From assembly GCA_030549775.1 (NCBI GenBank), contig CM060177.1:54252638-54316637 (forward strand): a DNA stretch of 64,000 nucleotides, read 5' to 3'. Shown piece after piece: positions 43,001 through 58,000 of this stretch. The DNA comes from Tamarix chinensis (Eukaryota > Streptophyta > Magnoliopsida > Caryophyllales > Tamaricaceae). Position 1 is the stretch's first letter. The number at the start of each line of letters is the position of its first letter. The notes under the pieces are model-generated. The model did no database searches, was not told the origin of the DNA, and was given only the letters and a program-made list of their open reading frames with translations. The translations under genes and the position numbers were made by a program.

Positions 43001-46000
43001 AGGTCTGTTACACTTTAGTGTCAAGAATATTTAAAGGAATCTCCTAATAGGGCAACAAGATATTAAGCTCAATCTTGTCGAGTCTAACCACTTGTGAAGG
43101 ATCTACATTATACTTTTTCAGCTATGAGATGTGGAATGCATTAAGGTTATGTGAAAGAAGTTATGCATCCTTGATGTGTACCTGCTTTACTAGTTCCTAA
43201 AAAGGATAGTAGCTGGTGCATGTGCATAGACTCTAGAACTATAAATAATATAAATATCATGTATATATTTTTTATGCATATACTTTATGACATGCTTGAT
43301 AAACTTCGTGGCACATGTGTGTTTTCCAAAATTAACCTAAGAAGTTGTTATCATCAAATAAGAATTCGCAAAGGGGATGAGTGGAAAACAACCTTTAAAA
43401 CTAAATATGGTATTTATAAATGGACTGCTATACCTTTTGGGTTGTGTAATGCACCTAGTTCTTTCACAAGATTAATAAATAAAATTCTTGTTCTTTCCTA
43501 GGTAACTTCATTGTGGTTTATTTAAATGACATACTTGTATATAGTAAGAATGAACATGATCTTATGCATCTAAGGACAATATTTAATAAGCTAAGGGAAA
43601 CTAAATTATATGGAAATTTGATAACATGTGATTTTATACTTCCATGTATAGTTTTTCTTGGTTATATTATTAATGGATAAGATATTAAAGTTGACCCTAC
43701 TAAGATACAAGCTATTAAAGAGTGGCATATTCCTAATGATGTTTACCAAGTAAGAGTTTTTCAAGGGTTAGCTAGTTTCTATAGGTGATTTATTAAGGAT
43801 TTATCTACTATAGCTGCACTTATTGCTCAACTCATGAAAAAAGTGGAATTTGCTTGGGAAAATGATGCCACTAAATCTTTTAAATTTAATAAGGATAAAT
43901 TATGCAATGCTCCTATATTATTTATTCCTAATTTTGACCTCTTTCTTAGGTAACTTGTGATGTTAGTAGGGTAGGTATAGGAGGAACTATTTTGCAAGAA
44001 AAAAGGCTTATTACATACTCTAGTTAAAAATTAAATTAAGATAAATTAAATTATTCAACATATGATAAGAAACTTTTTTCCATCATACATAGTTTAGAAA
44101 CATGGAATCATTATTTGAGGCCTAAAGTATTTATATTACATTATGATCATAAGAGTTTGAAATATTTACACGGTCAAAAGAAAATTAGTCCTAGACATGT
44201 AAAGTGGATAAACTTCTTACAATCCTTTGTGTTGTTTGTTAATTACTTAGAAAAGAAAATGTAGTAGTCGATGCTCTTTCTTAAAGGTCTACATTAATTG
44301 TTATATTACAAGCTAAATTACTTACTTTTGAAATGTTAAAAGAATTATATCCTAAGGACGAAGACTTTAGTGATGAATATAAAGCATGTAAAGAAAATGG
44401 ATATCATTGAAATTATTCATTACATGATTGATTTTTATTTAAACTTAAAAGACTTTATATATAAATATCAAGTATAAGATATTTACTTATCAAAGAAGTA
44501 TAAGAAGGAGCTATAGCATGCTATTTTTGTACTTAAAAGGCATTAAAAATATTACAAGAGAATTTCTATTGGCCACGCATTATAAAAGGTGTACAACTTA
44601 TCTTAGGGTTTCCTAGTCAACCATGGGAAGGAGTGAGTATAGATTTTATCTTAGGGTTTCCTAGAACAAAATGAGGTAAAAATTCTATTATGGTTGTAGT
44701 AGATAGATTTTCCAAAATAGTTCATTTTGTTTAATGCAAGAAAATTATTGATGGTACACATGTCACTGATTTATATTTCAAAGAAATTGTGAAACTACGT
44801 GGCATCCCTAAATGTATTGTTTTTGATAGAGATGTAAAGTTTCTTAGTTAATTTTGAAAGACATTATGGCACATGTTAGGAACTAACTTGTTATTTAGTA
44901 CCTCACATCATCCATGAAACGATGGAAAAACTAAAGTTACAAACCATACTCATGGCACTTTGTTAAGAGGATTGGTAAGTAAAATTACTAAAGATTGGGA
45001 TATTATGTTAGCTCATTCATAATTTGCTTGTTATCAAAGTCCTTTAAGTACTACTTATTGAAGTTCATTCGAGATTGTCTATGAGGTGAACCTATACATG
45101 GAAGTTGACATGGTACCCGTGAAAAAGGTGAGTTTAAAAATTATGATGCTAAGGAACTAGTTAACTTCTTTTAGAAGCTTCATTAACATATCAAGAGAAT
45201 CATTGAACGAGCTAATGAGAGGTATCAAAAATAAGCTAATAAACATCACACTCCATAGGTATTTTCTCCTAGTGATTTAGTTTAGTTACATTTATGTAAG
45301 GAAAGACTTCCTCATCTAAGAAAACATAAACTAATGCCAAGAAAAGATGGAATATTTAAAATCCTTAGAGAATTTGAAAGTGATTATGAAATTGAACTTC
45401 CAAAATCGTATGGCAATGTTTCAAGGACATTTAATATTGGTGATTTTTCTACTTATTATACTTATATCAATTTGAGGATAAATTATTCTCATGTTGGGGA
45501 GAATGATGAAGGAGCATCCAAGGGTTGTCATGCAAATGAGGATTTGAAATTATTAATAATGGATCATATTCCCATATGTGTCTTTGATGATATAAATTTT
45601 ACTAACCATAATGAGTATATTCTAATTGATTCTTGTAGATATGTCACATATTTGGAGAATATTCAAGAAGTCAACATACTTAAGATTGTTTCTTATAATA
45701 CAAGTTATTACAAATCAAAGGAGATATTATACATGAAAGTCAAATTTTCAAGTCAAAGAAGTATTGGCTATCATTTTAATGTAAATTAATACTTTTTGTT
45801 AGTTATTTCCATGTAATAATTAGCTACATGTATTTGTGATAATTTTTATGTAAGTTAGGACATTTTTTTAGTTGTTTCCATGTAAAAATAAGGATTTGGC
45901 ATTATTAATAATGGAGCATATTACCATATGTGTATTTGATGATATAAATTTAAAGAACTGTAATAAGTATATTCTAAGTGATTCTTGCAGGCATGTAACA

Positions 46001-49000
46001 TATTTTTAAGGAGAAGATTCAATATTTTAGCATACTTAAGATTGTTTCTTATGTTACAATTTATTATAAGTCAGAGGATATATTATGTATGAAAATTAAA
46101 CTTTTAAGTCAAAGAAGACCTAGTTATTATTTTTATATAAATTAGGACTTTTTTTAGTTATTTCAATGTAATAATTAGCTACGTTTGTTTGTAATAATTT
46201 ATTATTCGATTCATGTGTTGTATAGGTTAGTAATATGGTGCTATTATAGGTTAGTGTACTAGTTAGCCATGTGTCCATTAGCTTGGCTATCCTAGTCTTC
46301 TAGTTAGCAAAGTGAAGCTACCTATATAAATATAAATATGGGGGCACACTTGTAACATGAGAAGAATAGTCAAAACTTTTGAATGAAATAACAAGTTAGT
46401 ACTTGGTTATATCTCGCTTTTGATTGAATTTATTCCTAAGATTACTTAGATTAATCTTAGTTAGATACTTTGAATGTGTTCTTGGAGAAACATTCAAAGA
46501 TCCATTCTTGTTGAATCTTGTTTAAAGATTCACAGTTTTCTATAAATCTTGGTTAAATCTTTCTTAAAGATTCACATTCCTCTCCTTAATCATCAACCCA
46601 TCGAACCACACTTTGTTCTAAACCTTCAAATTCTCTCTTAGACTTTAAAGATCCACATCAAACATGGTTTGTGTTCAACAAACATGGGATCGTTGTATTT
46701 ATTTCCTTAGTTTTAACTTTTTCCTAAAACAAATCAAAGATTCCACAGAGAAATACGATTTGTGTCTATTAACACAGGACACCCATATTTCTCATAGAAA
46801 CCTCCATACTACACTACACTTCTCTAAAACCTACATAAACCAACATAATGTTATGTTGTGTTAAAATGCTTAGTCAAAACTCACACTATGTTTATTAACA
46901 TTGACTGTATTTCTCACTAAAATCATTGATGTGTTTTTTGGATAAAATTCTAGAGTAAATGACATGTGTAGGAATATGGAATTATGGTTTGGGTGGTAAT
47001 ATGGCTCGGTTAGAGTTATTTAAGTGTTATGAAGGTTTGAAGATGATGATGATTATTATTCGACAAAGAATAAATGATGATGATGATGCTTGAATGATGA
47101 AGGTTTTGGAACGACCTAGTTTGTGGGATAGGGTTAGAGTTTACGCTTAGGGTTTAGTTATGATATGAATATTATGATGAAAAATTGGAATAATGATGAT
47201 TTGATAATTATGTTTGGAATTTAAGATGTTGAGTATGAATGTATGACAATAATAATTTTATTATCTATGGTTTGGAAATATGTAAAATTAAGTAAGAAGA
47301 ATAGGTTGTAGAAGAATGTTGAAGATGATGGTTATGACATTGAATATAACGATTAGGGTTGGGATGGCGTGGGTTTTTATTGAGGTTTTGAAGATTATAT
47401 CTTAATATCTAATTCACATTGACAAATTGATTAATGGTTTCAATAATAATCACACATACAGAATTGATTAAAATTAAGAAGAACTCACAAAGAATTCAAT
47501 TAAGCAAAACTTGCAACTTTCATTCAATTTTTCATCTCCTTATGTCATGTACCTCTATGGATTTTATAGCCATTGTACATCCCTAACAATAAAAGATAAT
47601 CATAATAAAAATTAGATAGAAATTGACTCCTAAAACAATGTCTTACTTCCCATTCCAAACATAACTCATAAGATAAAATAAGACAAACCCTAAAAGATAC
47701 AATTAAGCTACTTTTTGACTAATTCAACTTCTGCATTCCTGTAGCTAATATTAATGTAATACTAACTAATATTACATGTCTAAAATTTCTAACATAGTCT
47801 TCCCATACAAATTCCATATTCATTCGTTCCATGCAACATATTCATGCCCTCTATGCATTCCATGCACAATTCTGTATTTCTAATGACTTGTTTTGCATGT
47901 TTTGTCTATAATTAGTAATGTAGTCATCCATTTGTCTTCAAATTTGTAGGGGATCCCATATAAATAGAGGAAAATATGTTTTAACACAATAAATTCTAAG
48001 TATTGATCATTTGTTTCTTCATCATTTTCCCCTTGTTGACTTAAATTTACCCTCAAATTTGTATCTTCAAAATAATGACTAATATCTCCAACATTGAATG
48101 TTCTAGACACCCCACCATATGAACCAGTTTATTCTATTTTGTAAGTAATTTTTACAAATTTTCTATGTACTTTAAAATTACCATCCACTCTTGGTATAAG
48201 CTTATTTTTCCTTATATTAGGAAACCTTTCCTTTATTTAGTGCAACCATACCAAATCTCTTGGTTGAAATATATGTTGACTCATATGCTTTTTTTTTCTC
48301 TTATCTTGTATACTTCATTTACTTTCTCAATATTGTGCTTGATTTGTTGATGAAGTTTATAAAAGAACTTCACTCTCTCTTGTGCATCATAATTCTTCAC
48401 TTCCTCCTCCTTCAATGGCACTATATTAATTGGTATATATGGATTAATACCATATAATATCTCTAACGGACTAGATTTTGTTATAGTTAAAGGAATCTAA
48501 TTGTAAGCAAACTTTGCATGTGCTAACTTAACATCCCATTCTTTAGCACTTTTAATCGCCAATCCCCTTAGCAAAGTACCCAAAGTTCTATTAATAACCT
48601 TGGTTCGACCATTCGTTTGAGGATGATGTGACATACTAAATAAAAGCTTCATTCCTAGCATATGCCATAATATCTTCCAAATATAACTTAGGAAATTCAC
48701 ATCTCTATCAAAAAATATACTCCTTGTGATGTGTATCTAAATAATTTTAATTTTTATTTGAATATTTTTGTTGATCATTGTAATGTAAATTGTACATATA
48801 ACTATTTTTATTATTCTGTGATTAATTAGGGGAAGTGATAAGGGATATAGTGTGCTGGATTAGATTGTTAGATACTGATGGTTGTTGGATGTTGCTGGTT
48901 GCTATGATTGATTATTTTGTGTTGATGTTTGCTGGATAAATTGAGTCTGATTGTGTTGACACATTTAGGGAAAAATATTGTATTCCCATATGATGCAATC

Positions 49001-52000
49001 GCCGGAATTAAAGCTAGTAGAATTAAGTAGGCCACATAGGTAGCTACCCGGCCCATAATTGAGTTAGTAGGATCGTTGCCTATGAAACCCTTAATTTATA
49101 CAATTAGCTATGTAAATTAGCTTATGGGAAATAGGATCATTGTATTCTTTAATTTTTGGATTGGTTACTGCTAATTATAAGTGGGCTGAATATGTAAACC
49201 AGCACCACCCTAATTGTTGTTATGTAAATATGGGTCGGTAGGGAGGTGATTAGGCTTGGAAATCAAGAAGCCCAATCGATTCTTAATAGTGTATGTAATA
49301 TATGTGTGTGTCGTGTAAAGAAATAGGGACAATTCATTGATTTTGGAATTTACTGATATATGATTTTTTTGCTCTCTCTGTCTGCTCTCTCTCTTTCTCT
49401 CTCAACTTTTCTTCTTCGCCGAATCCCTCACTAAATCTCTTCATTCTCTATTGCAAAACTCAGTCTGCCATTGTTTTTCAATTGATTCCTGAGTAATTTG
49501 ATCTTCCTTTGGTGTTTTATCACTGGCTAATCAAGATCGGTTTTCCCCGATCATATTTTTGTATAATTTTTTGTTTGGTGTTTCTTTTGATTCCCACTAA
49601 AGTTTCATCATTTGGTATCAGAGCCTCGGTTAATCGATTTGTTATGGTTTCATGATAATTTTTGGTTCCGGCGTTGGTTTTTAATTCTTGGTGTCAATTT
49701 GGTAACTGTGGTCGATTAGGATTTCAGTTTAACAAGAATTGAACGATTCTTGTGAAGATCCTTTGAGTCCGGTGATATTTTCTATTTTGGCATGGTTCTT
49801 GGGCCATATGTGAAATTAATGGTTGGTTAAGGAAGCTATCTCGGCTTCCCACAATTTCTGTTCTTCTGTTAGGGTTTTGATCAAACATAGTGGGTTCAAT
49901 CCATTGGGTTCTTGCGACCATTCTGACTGCTATGTTTCTCCATTCGGTAGTATTTTTCTTTGTCTTTCACCCTATTAATCTTCTTTTTGTGATTAATATT
50001 CGGTAATGTCTTGTGTTAATGAATAATGCTACACTAAGTGGGTTGATTTAGTGTGTAGGTATAATCTTAATATCGGCGATTTATACGGTGAATTGTTTTT
50101 CAAGAAGAGGGGCAAATCTTGCTCTCTCACTCGGTTCTGACCACCAATATTTGTTGGCGCGGTAAATTCGTTCCTTTTTCATATTCTTGCGTATGTGGAT
50201 CTTGATTATCTTTATAGCATTAATCGTTTGGTGTGGTTTATTATTATGTATATTGCCTAATAAGTCAATTGTTGTGTAATTATTCATACTGATCAATTCT
50301 TGGGTGTTGTTGGCTATGAATTATTGTTAATTTCAGTGTGTGATAATAAGTAACATAGCCTAAACAAATTAGTTAAGAATTGACATGTCTAATAATGGTC
50401 AATCAGTAAATCGACTTGTTCCTTTGATTGGTAATGATATGTTAGAAACACTTAGGACTTTTGAAGAACAAATGACTGCTTAGTTTGCTGTGTTATCTAC
50501 TAATCTAGAACAAAGATTAGGGGAGCAGGATGTTTGGCTTAATAATTTATAGAATAATAGAGTTTATGAACAACATGTTGGGGGTGTTAGGAAGAGTTCC
50601 TATTGAACATAGGAATATAATTCCTCCCTTGAATAATCTAGAAGAGATAAAGGATCAGGTATCTAATAATAGTGATGGGCGTCCTAGACAATTGAATAGA
50701 TGTGATAGGGACTTGGATCAAGTTGATAGAAATTTAGGTAAAATTAAATTTAACATACCTGGATGTAATGGAAGGAGTGATCCTGATCATTATTTTGAAT
50801 GGGAAAGGAAAATAGAATTGGTTTTTGAGTGTCATAACTACTCAGATGAAAAGAAAATTAAAGTGGCAGTGGTTGATATTATAGATTATGCTTCCTCATG
50901 GTATTATAATCTTGTACCAACTAGGCGTAGGTGTGGAGAGCCACCTATTCAAACTTGGGATGAGTTTAAGTCTCTAATGAGGAAAAGATTTATTACAAAC
51001 TATTATTAGAGGGAATTATATAAGAAATTACATTCCCTAAGTCAAGGTAATAAGACTGTTGATGAGTATTTTAAGGAGTTATAAATGGTATTGATTAAGA
51101 TAGGGATTGTTAAGGATGAGGATGCCACTATGGCTAGGTTTTTGAGTGGATTAAATTCTAAAATTGCTGATAAGGTGGAACTGTATCCATATAGGACCCT
51201 AGAAGAGATGGTCAATATTGCTGTTAAAATGAAGGTTCAATTAGGAGAACTAGACAGAATAAACCACCTAGATTTGGGTTTTAAAATAGATATAAAAGGA
51301 ATTTGGCGATAATAATTCTGGAAATTCAAAGAATAATGGAAAATTTGAATTTAAGGGCAAAGGTAGTGAATCTAGACTTGGGAACAAACCTGATAAGGGT
51401 AAAACTATTGTACCTAATAATGCTAGTGGATAAACTAGGACTAGAGACATTAAGTGTTTTAAATGTGGGGGACTTGTACATATAGCTTCTGAATGTCATA
51501 ATAGGAGAAATATTTTAATTAGGGAATCTGGTGATATTGATTCAGAATCTGAAAGTGAAGAATTGGAGACTAATACAATGATCAATGATGCTAGTGATGC
51601 TAAAGAAGAGGTATAACTTTCAATGAATCGTGATCTTTTTGTGTTACGTAGGGCATTAACTAGCAATAAATTACCATATCTAAATGCAGTACAAAGAGAG
51701 AACATCTTCCACACTAGGTGTTTAATCAATGATAAGTGCTTTAATATGGAAATTGATAGTGGGAGTTATATCAATGCTTCTAGTGTTCTTTTGGTATCTA
51801 AATTGGGGTTAATAACTACTAAAAATCCTAAAAATTATAGACTCTGGTGGTTAAATGAATTAGGAGATGTTAAAGTGAGTAGGCAAATTTTGGTAAATTT
51901 AAAGTTGGGAAAATATGAGGATTCTGTATTATGTGATATAGTGCCCATGTATGCTACTCATATTTTATTGGGACGACCATGGCAGTATGATAGGAAAGTA

Positions 52001-55000
52001 ACTCATGATTGATATAAAAATTGGTACACATTATATAAAGATGATAGGAAAATTATTTTGGCACCTATTACTCCGAAGGAAATTTATAATGATCAAGTCA
52101 AAATGAAATCTAATTATAAGGAGTTGGCTAAATAGAAATTGGATATTGGGTCTTGTTCAAATGAACTTAAGAAGTCATTTGGATTTTATGCTAAGAAAGG
52201 TGACATTGAATGAGCTTTTGGTCAAAATAAAATTGTTTTTTTGATGGCGTATAAGGAATGTTATAAGTGTCATTCAAATTTAATTGATTCTATACCTAAA
52301 AATGTTAAGGGTTTATTAGAGGAATATTCTGATTGATTTCCTAAAGAGAATCCCCAGAGGTTACCTCCATTAAGAGGTATAGAACATCAAATAGATTTTA
52401 TCCCATGAGCTATCATACGTAATAGTCCTGCTTCTAGGGCTAATCCAGAGGAAGTAAAATAGTTAAAAAAAGCAGGTTTCTGATTTATTAAGTAAATTCT
52501 ATATTAGAGAATACATGAGTCCTTGTGCTATACCAGTTCTTTTAGTTCCTAAGAAATATGCAAGTTAGAAAATGTGTATAGATAGTAGGGTCGTGAATAA
52601 AATAACAATTAATTATAGGTATCCTATACCTAGGCTTGACGAAATGTTAGATCTTTTACATGGAGATGTGGTGTTTTCTAAAATAGATTTGAAAAGTGGA
52701 TATCATTAGATTAGAATGAAGCCAGAAGATGAATAGAAAACTGCATTTAAGATAAATTTTGGGTTATATGAGTGATTATTTATGCCATTTAGGTTGTCTG
52801 ATGCTTCAAGTACTTTTATGAGTCTCATGAACCATGTTCTTAGGAATTTTATTGGGAAGTTTATAGTTGTATATTTTGATGATATACTTATTTATAGTAA
52901 ATCCATGGCTAAACATTTGAAACATTTGAGGACTATATTGGATGTGTTTAAGGAAGAGAAATTATATGTTAATCTATCTAAGTCAAGGTTTTGCTTAGAA
53001 AGTGTAGTCTTTTTGGGATTTGTGATTTGTAAAGATGGGATATTAGTTACTGAAGTTAGGAGTTTCCATGGTTTATGTTCCTTTTATCGTAGGTTTGTCA
53101 GGAATTTTAGTACTTTAGCTGCCCCTTTAACTACATTTACAAAAAAAAAAGATAATGGATTTAAGTGGAGTTTAGAACAATAGAAAGCTTTTGATTCTCT
53201 TAAGGAAAAATTGACTCAAGCTCTTGTATTAGTCCTTCTAGATTTTGAGAAAATATTTGGGTTAGATTGTGATGCTTCAGGTTTAAGGATTGGGCCTATT
53301 CTTTCTCAAGAGGGAAAACCAATAGCCTATTTTAGTGAGAAATTAAGTGGTAGTGCTCTGAATTATTCCACTTATAAAAAGGAATTATTTGCTTTAGTAA
53401 GAGCTTTGGAAGTGTGGAAACATTATTTATGGCCTAGGGAATTTGTTATTAATACTGACCAAGAGGCTATTAAATATTTAAAGAGCCAATCAAAGTTGAA
53501 TAGGAGACAAGGTAGATTGATAGAATTTATTGAGAGTTTCCGTTATATGATTAAATATAAGAAAGGAGGTGATAATATAGTTGCTGATGCACTATCTAGG
53601 AGGTATGCTATACTAAATATAGTAGATGTAAATTTATTAGGATTTTCTCATATTAAGACTTTGTATATTGAAGATATTGGTTTTAAAGAATTATATAATA
53701 GTTGTAGTACTGTTGCACAAGGTAAATATTAACTTTTTGATGGATACTTATTCAGGGAAAATAGACTTTGTGTGCCTAATTGTTCATAAAGGGAATTATT
53801 AATTTAGGAGGCACATAGCGGTGGTTTAATGGCACACTTGGGTTTTCAAAAGACTTTAGATGTTTTAACTCATCATTTTTTTTTGGCCACATATGAAAAA
53901 GGATGTGTTAAGACATTGTGTAAACTATGTGGCTAGTAAATATGCTAAATCCACTTCTCAACCATTGGGTCTATATATACCTTTACCAGTTCCTACCCAA
54001 CCATGGGCTGAAGTTTCTTTAGATGTTATTTTGGGATTGCCTAGGACTAATAAAGATAAGGATTCTATCATGGTTGTTGTGGATATGTTTAGTAAAATGG
54101 CACATTTTATACCCTATAATAAGTCTAATGATGATGTAGGAGTGGCAGATTTATTTTTTATACATGTAGTTAAATTGCATGGAGTACCTAAGACCATAGT
54201 ATTTGATAGGGATGTTAAATTTTTAAGTCATTTTTGGAAAGTATTATGGGGTAAATTAGGTACTAAACTGTTGTTTTCCACCACCTGCCATCCTCAAACT
54301 AATGGGCAAACAAAAGTGGTAAATAGGACTTTGGGTAATATGTTAAGGGCTATACTTGAAAAAAAATCTTAAGCAATGGGAAGCTATATTACCACAGGCA
54401 GAGTTTGCATATAATAGAACTATACATTCCACAAATAATAAAACTCCTTTTGAAGTTGTGTATGGTTTCAATCCATTAACTCCCCTGGATTTGATTCCTT
54501 CACCTATTTCTAATTTACATAATTTGGATGCTGAATCTCGTGCAGCAAGAATGAAATAATTACATGAATCTGTAAGTAAGAAAATTAGTAAATGGGTTCA
54601 ACAAATGGCTGAAGTTGCTAATAAAAAGAGAAAAAAGTTGTTTTTCAACTTGGGGATTTAATTTGGGTACACCTTAGAAAAGAACTTTTTCCAACCCTTA
54701 GAAAATTTTAATTAGATCCAAGAGGTGATGGACCTTTTACTGTTCTAGAAAGGATTAATGACAATACATATAAAATTGACTTACCTGCTAAACTTGACAA
54801 TGTGAGTAATTCTTTTAATGTATCTTATTTATGTCCTTTTGCTGGAATAATGAAGATTTCAGAGACGAAACCTCACCAAGAAGAGGGGAATGATGTGTAT
54901 CTAAACAATTTTAATTTTTATTTGAATATTTTTGTTGATCATTGTAATATAAATTATACATATATCTATTTTTATTATTCTGTGATTAATTAGGGGAAGT

Positions 55001-58000
55001 GATAAGGGATACAGTGTGCTGGATTGGATTGCTGGATGCTGATGGCTATTAGATGCTGGTTGCTGTGATTGATTATTTTGTGTTGATGTTTGCTGGATAA
55101 ATTGAGTCTGATTGTGTTGACACAGTTAGGGAAAAATATTTTATTCCCATATAATGCAATTGTCAAAATTGAAGCTAGTAGAATTAAGTAGGCCACATAG
55201 GCAGCCACCCGACCCATAATTGGGTTAGCAGGATTGTTGCTTATGCAACCCTTAATTTCTACAATTAACTATGTAAATTAGCTTATGGGAAATATAATCA
55301 TTGTATTCTTTAATTTTTAGATAAGTTATAGGTAATTGTAAGTGGGCTGAATAAGTAACCCCATACCGCCCCAATTATTGTTATGTAAATATGGGTCGGT
55401 AGGGAGATGATTGGGCCTGGAAATCATGAATCCCAATCGAGTCTTAACAATGTATGTAATATATGTGTGTGCCGTGTAAAGAAAAAGGGACAATTCATTG
55501 ATTCTGGAATTTACTGATATACGATTTTTTATCTCTCTCTGTTTGCTCTCTCTCTCTCTTTCTCGAATTTTCTTCTTTGCTAAATCCCTCACTGAATCTC
55601 TTCATTCTCTGTTGCTAAACTCAGTCTGCCATTGTTTTTCAATTGAGCCCTGAGTAATTTGATCTTCCTTTTGTGTTTTATCACTGGCTGATCAAGATCA
55701 GTTTTCCCCGATCATATCTTTGTATAATTTTTTGTCCGGCGTTTCTTTCGATTCCCACTAAGGTTTCATCACCTTGGAATCCCATTCAATATCACAATCT
55801 CCTTAAAATACAAATCTACAATATGAGTAGCATCATTGGTTTTCTTAAATGGAATAAAATGATCCATCTTTGAAAATCAATCCACCACCACCACCATGAC
55901 ATAATCTTTGCCTCTTTTTGTTCTAGGTAATCCCAAAATAAAATCCATCTAACTCCTTCCCATGATTGAGTAAGCATGGTTAAAGGCATGTATAACCCTT
56001 TGTAGAATAAATTCTTCCTTCTTTGACTTATAGCACACCTACCAACCATAGATTGCACTCCTTTTTGCATTATTGGCTAATAAAAATGTTCTTGCAACAA
56101 TTCTAAAGTTTTATGAACTCCAAAGTGTCCCACAATACCTCTTTCATGCACTTCTTTGATTAGCACATCTCGAACTAAGGTCTTTGGCACACACAATTTT
56201 TTTTGCTTGAATAATAATCTATCTTGAAGAACATAAGCTCCATGGCTTCATTATTTCTTGCAATACTCAAAAATAAAATAAAAATTATCATCAATGGCAT
56301 TTTGACTTTTCAACATCTCAAACCCTGAAAGCTTTGCATCCATCATTATAAGTATCATAGTCCTTCTAGACAATGCATCTGTAACCACATTCTCTTTACC
56401 ATCAACATGTCTAGTAGAAAACACAAATTTTTGTAACAAAGTAATCCACTTGGCACGTTTTGGACTGACCTTCCATTGATCATGAAGATCCTTCAAACTC
56501 TCATGATTTGAGTGACGTACAAAAGGCTTGGGCCTCAAATAATAACCCCATGTTTCGAAAAAATAAATAATTGCATAGAACTTATTATCATAAGTTGAAT
56601 AATTGAGTCTTACATCATTCAACTATTCACTAAAAATATAATTAGTATATTCTCTTATGAAAGTACCCCTCTAATACCTATATGACAAGCATCACAGGTT
56701 ACTTCAAATAAAATATCAAAGAAAGGTAAAGATAATACAGTGCATTTGAAATATTTGTCTTAAAGTCTTCAAAAGCTTCTATTTCATGTTCATTCCACAA
56801 CAACTCTCCCTTCTTCATCAATTGTGTAATAGGTGCTGCAATTTTAGAGAAATCTTTGATAAACTGCTAATAAAATGAAGCCAACTCATGGAAACTTCAA
56901 ATCTTGTTAAGATTAGTAAGAATAGGCCATGTTTTAATTGCTTCCACCTTTGAAGGATCAACTCTAATACCATCTCCACTCATAATGTATCTAAAGAAAC
57001 CACACTCTTCATCGTAAAATCACACTTCTCGATTTTACCATAGATCTTCACCTCCCCAAGTTTATCAAATAATGTAACACCCCCAACATTTACACATATT
57101 TTTTTAAACAATACTTATAAATTAAAACCATAAATTCTGGGGATGCTACTACCACACTTAGTACCAGACCGGTTCACTCCTACCGTTCTAGTACCAAGTG
57201 CTAAGGCTAGAAAAACACTACATATAACATCATTAATAATCCAAATTCATAAATACGGAAATCAGAGTACGCATCAGTCTTTACACAATCCAAAATACAA
57301 GAGTTGGTTTTTCAGAGAAAAGAGATAACTACAATAATAAAATTGTTTCTAAAGTGTTAATCATAAATAAAGAAAATAGAAATAATAATATCAAATGGAA
57401 AGCCGGCCGCGTCACTCCGGGAACCGATCCAACCCAATCATCACTCGGCCCCATCTGATGTCCTATAGACATCAATAGCATCGAAATAAGCATCTCCTAC
57501 CTGCAACAGGTCATATGGGCCTTTTGCTCGTGGGAATGAGCAACACCCATGAAACGGGTGATCAGTATGCTATGTACTGAGTAAGGTAACCGAGCACTAA
57601 GGACAACATAAAAAATTCACACAACTAATGCATAATAATAAAGGGGCATAGAATTCAATCATATTAGCACAAGATAAAATAAATGCTCAAATGAAATATC
57701 ATGATTCAATACAGATCAGATTATTTACTTCATCCAGCCTTTATTGAATTTATTTTCACACCATGCTCTTTATCAAGTTCATACGAGTATGGGAACCCCA
57801 CTATTTTAGCCGGTAGATCGGTCGTGAGGGTAACATGCCCTGCCACTATTTTAGCCAGTAGATCGGTCGCGAGGGTAACATACCCTGCCACTATTTTATG
57901 CCGGTGGATCGGTCTGGCCTCTTCTCGTATGATGTTCCACTGTAAGTCATAGTGTCTTTTATATCTTAGAAATTGTAGAGTTTGGTTTGTTGATTTCGGG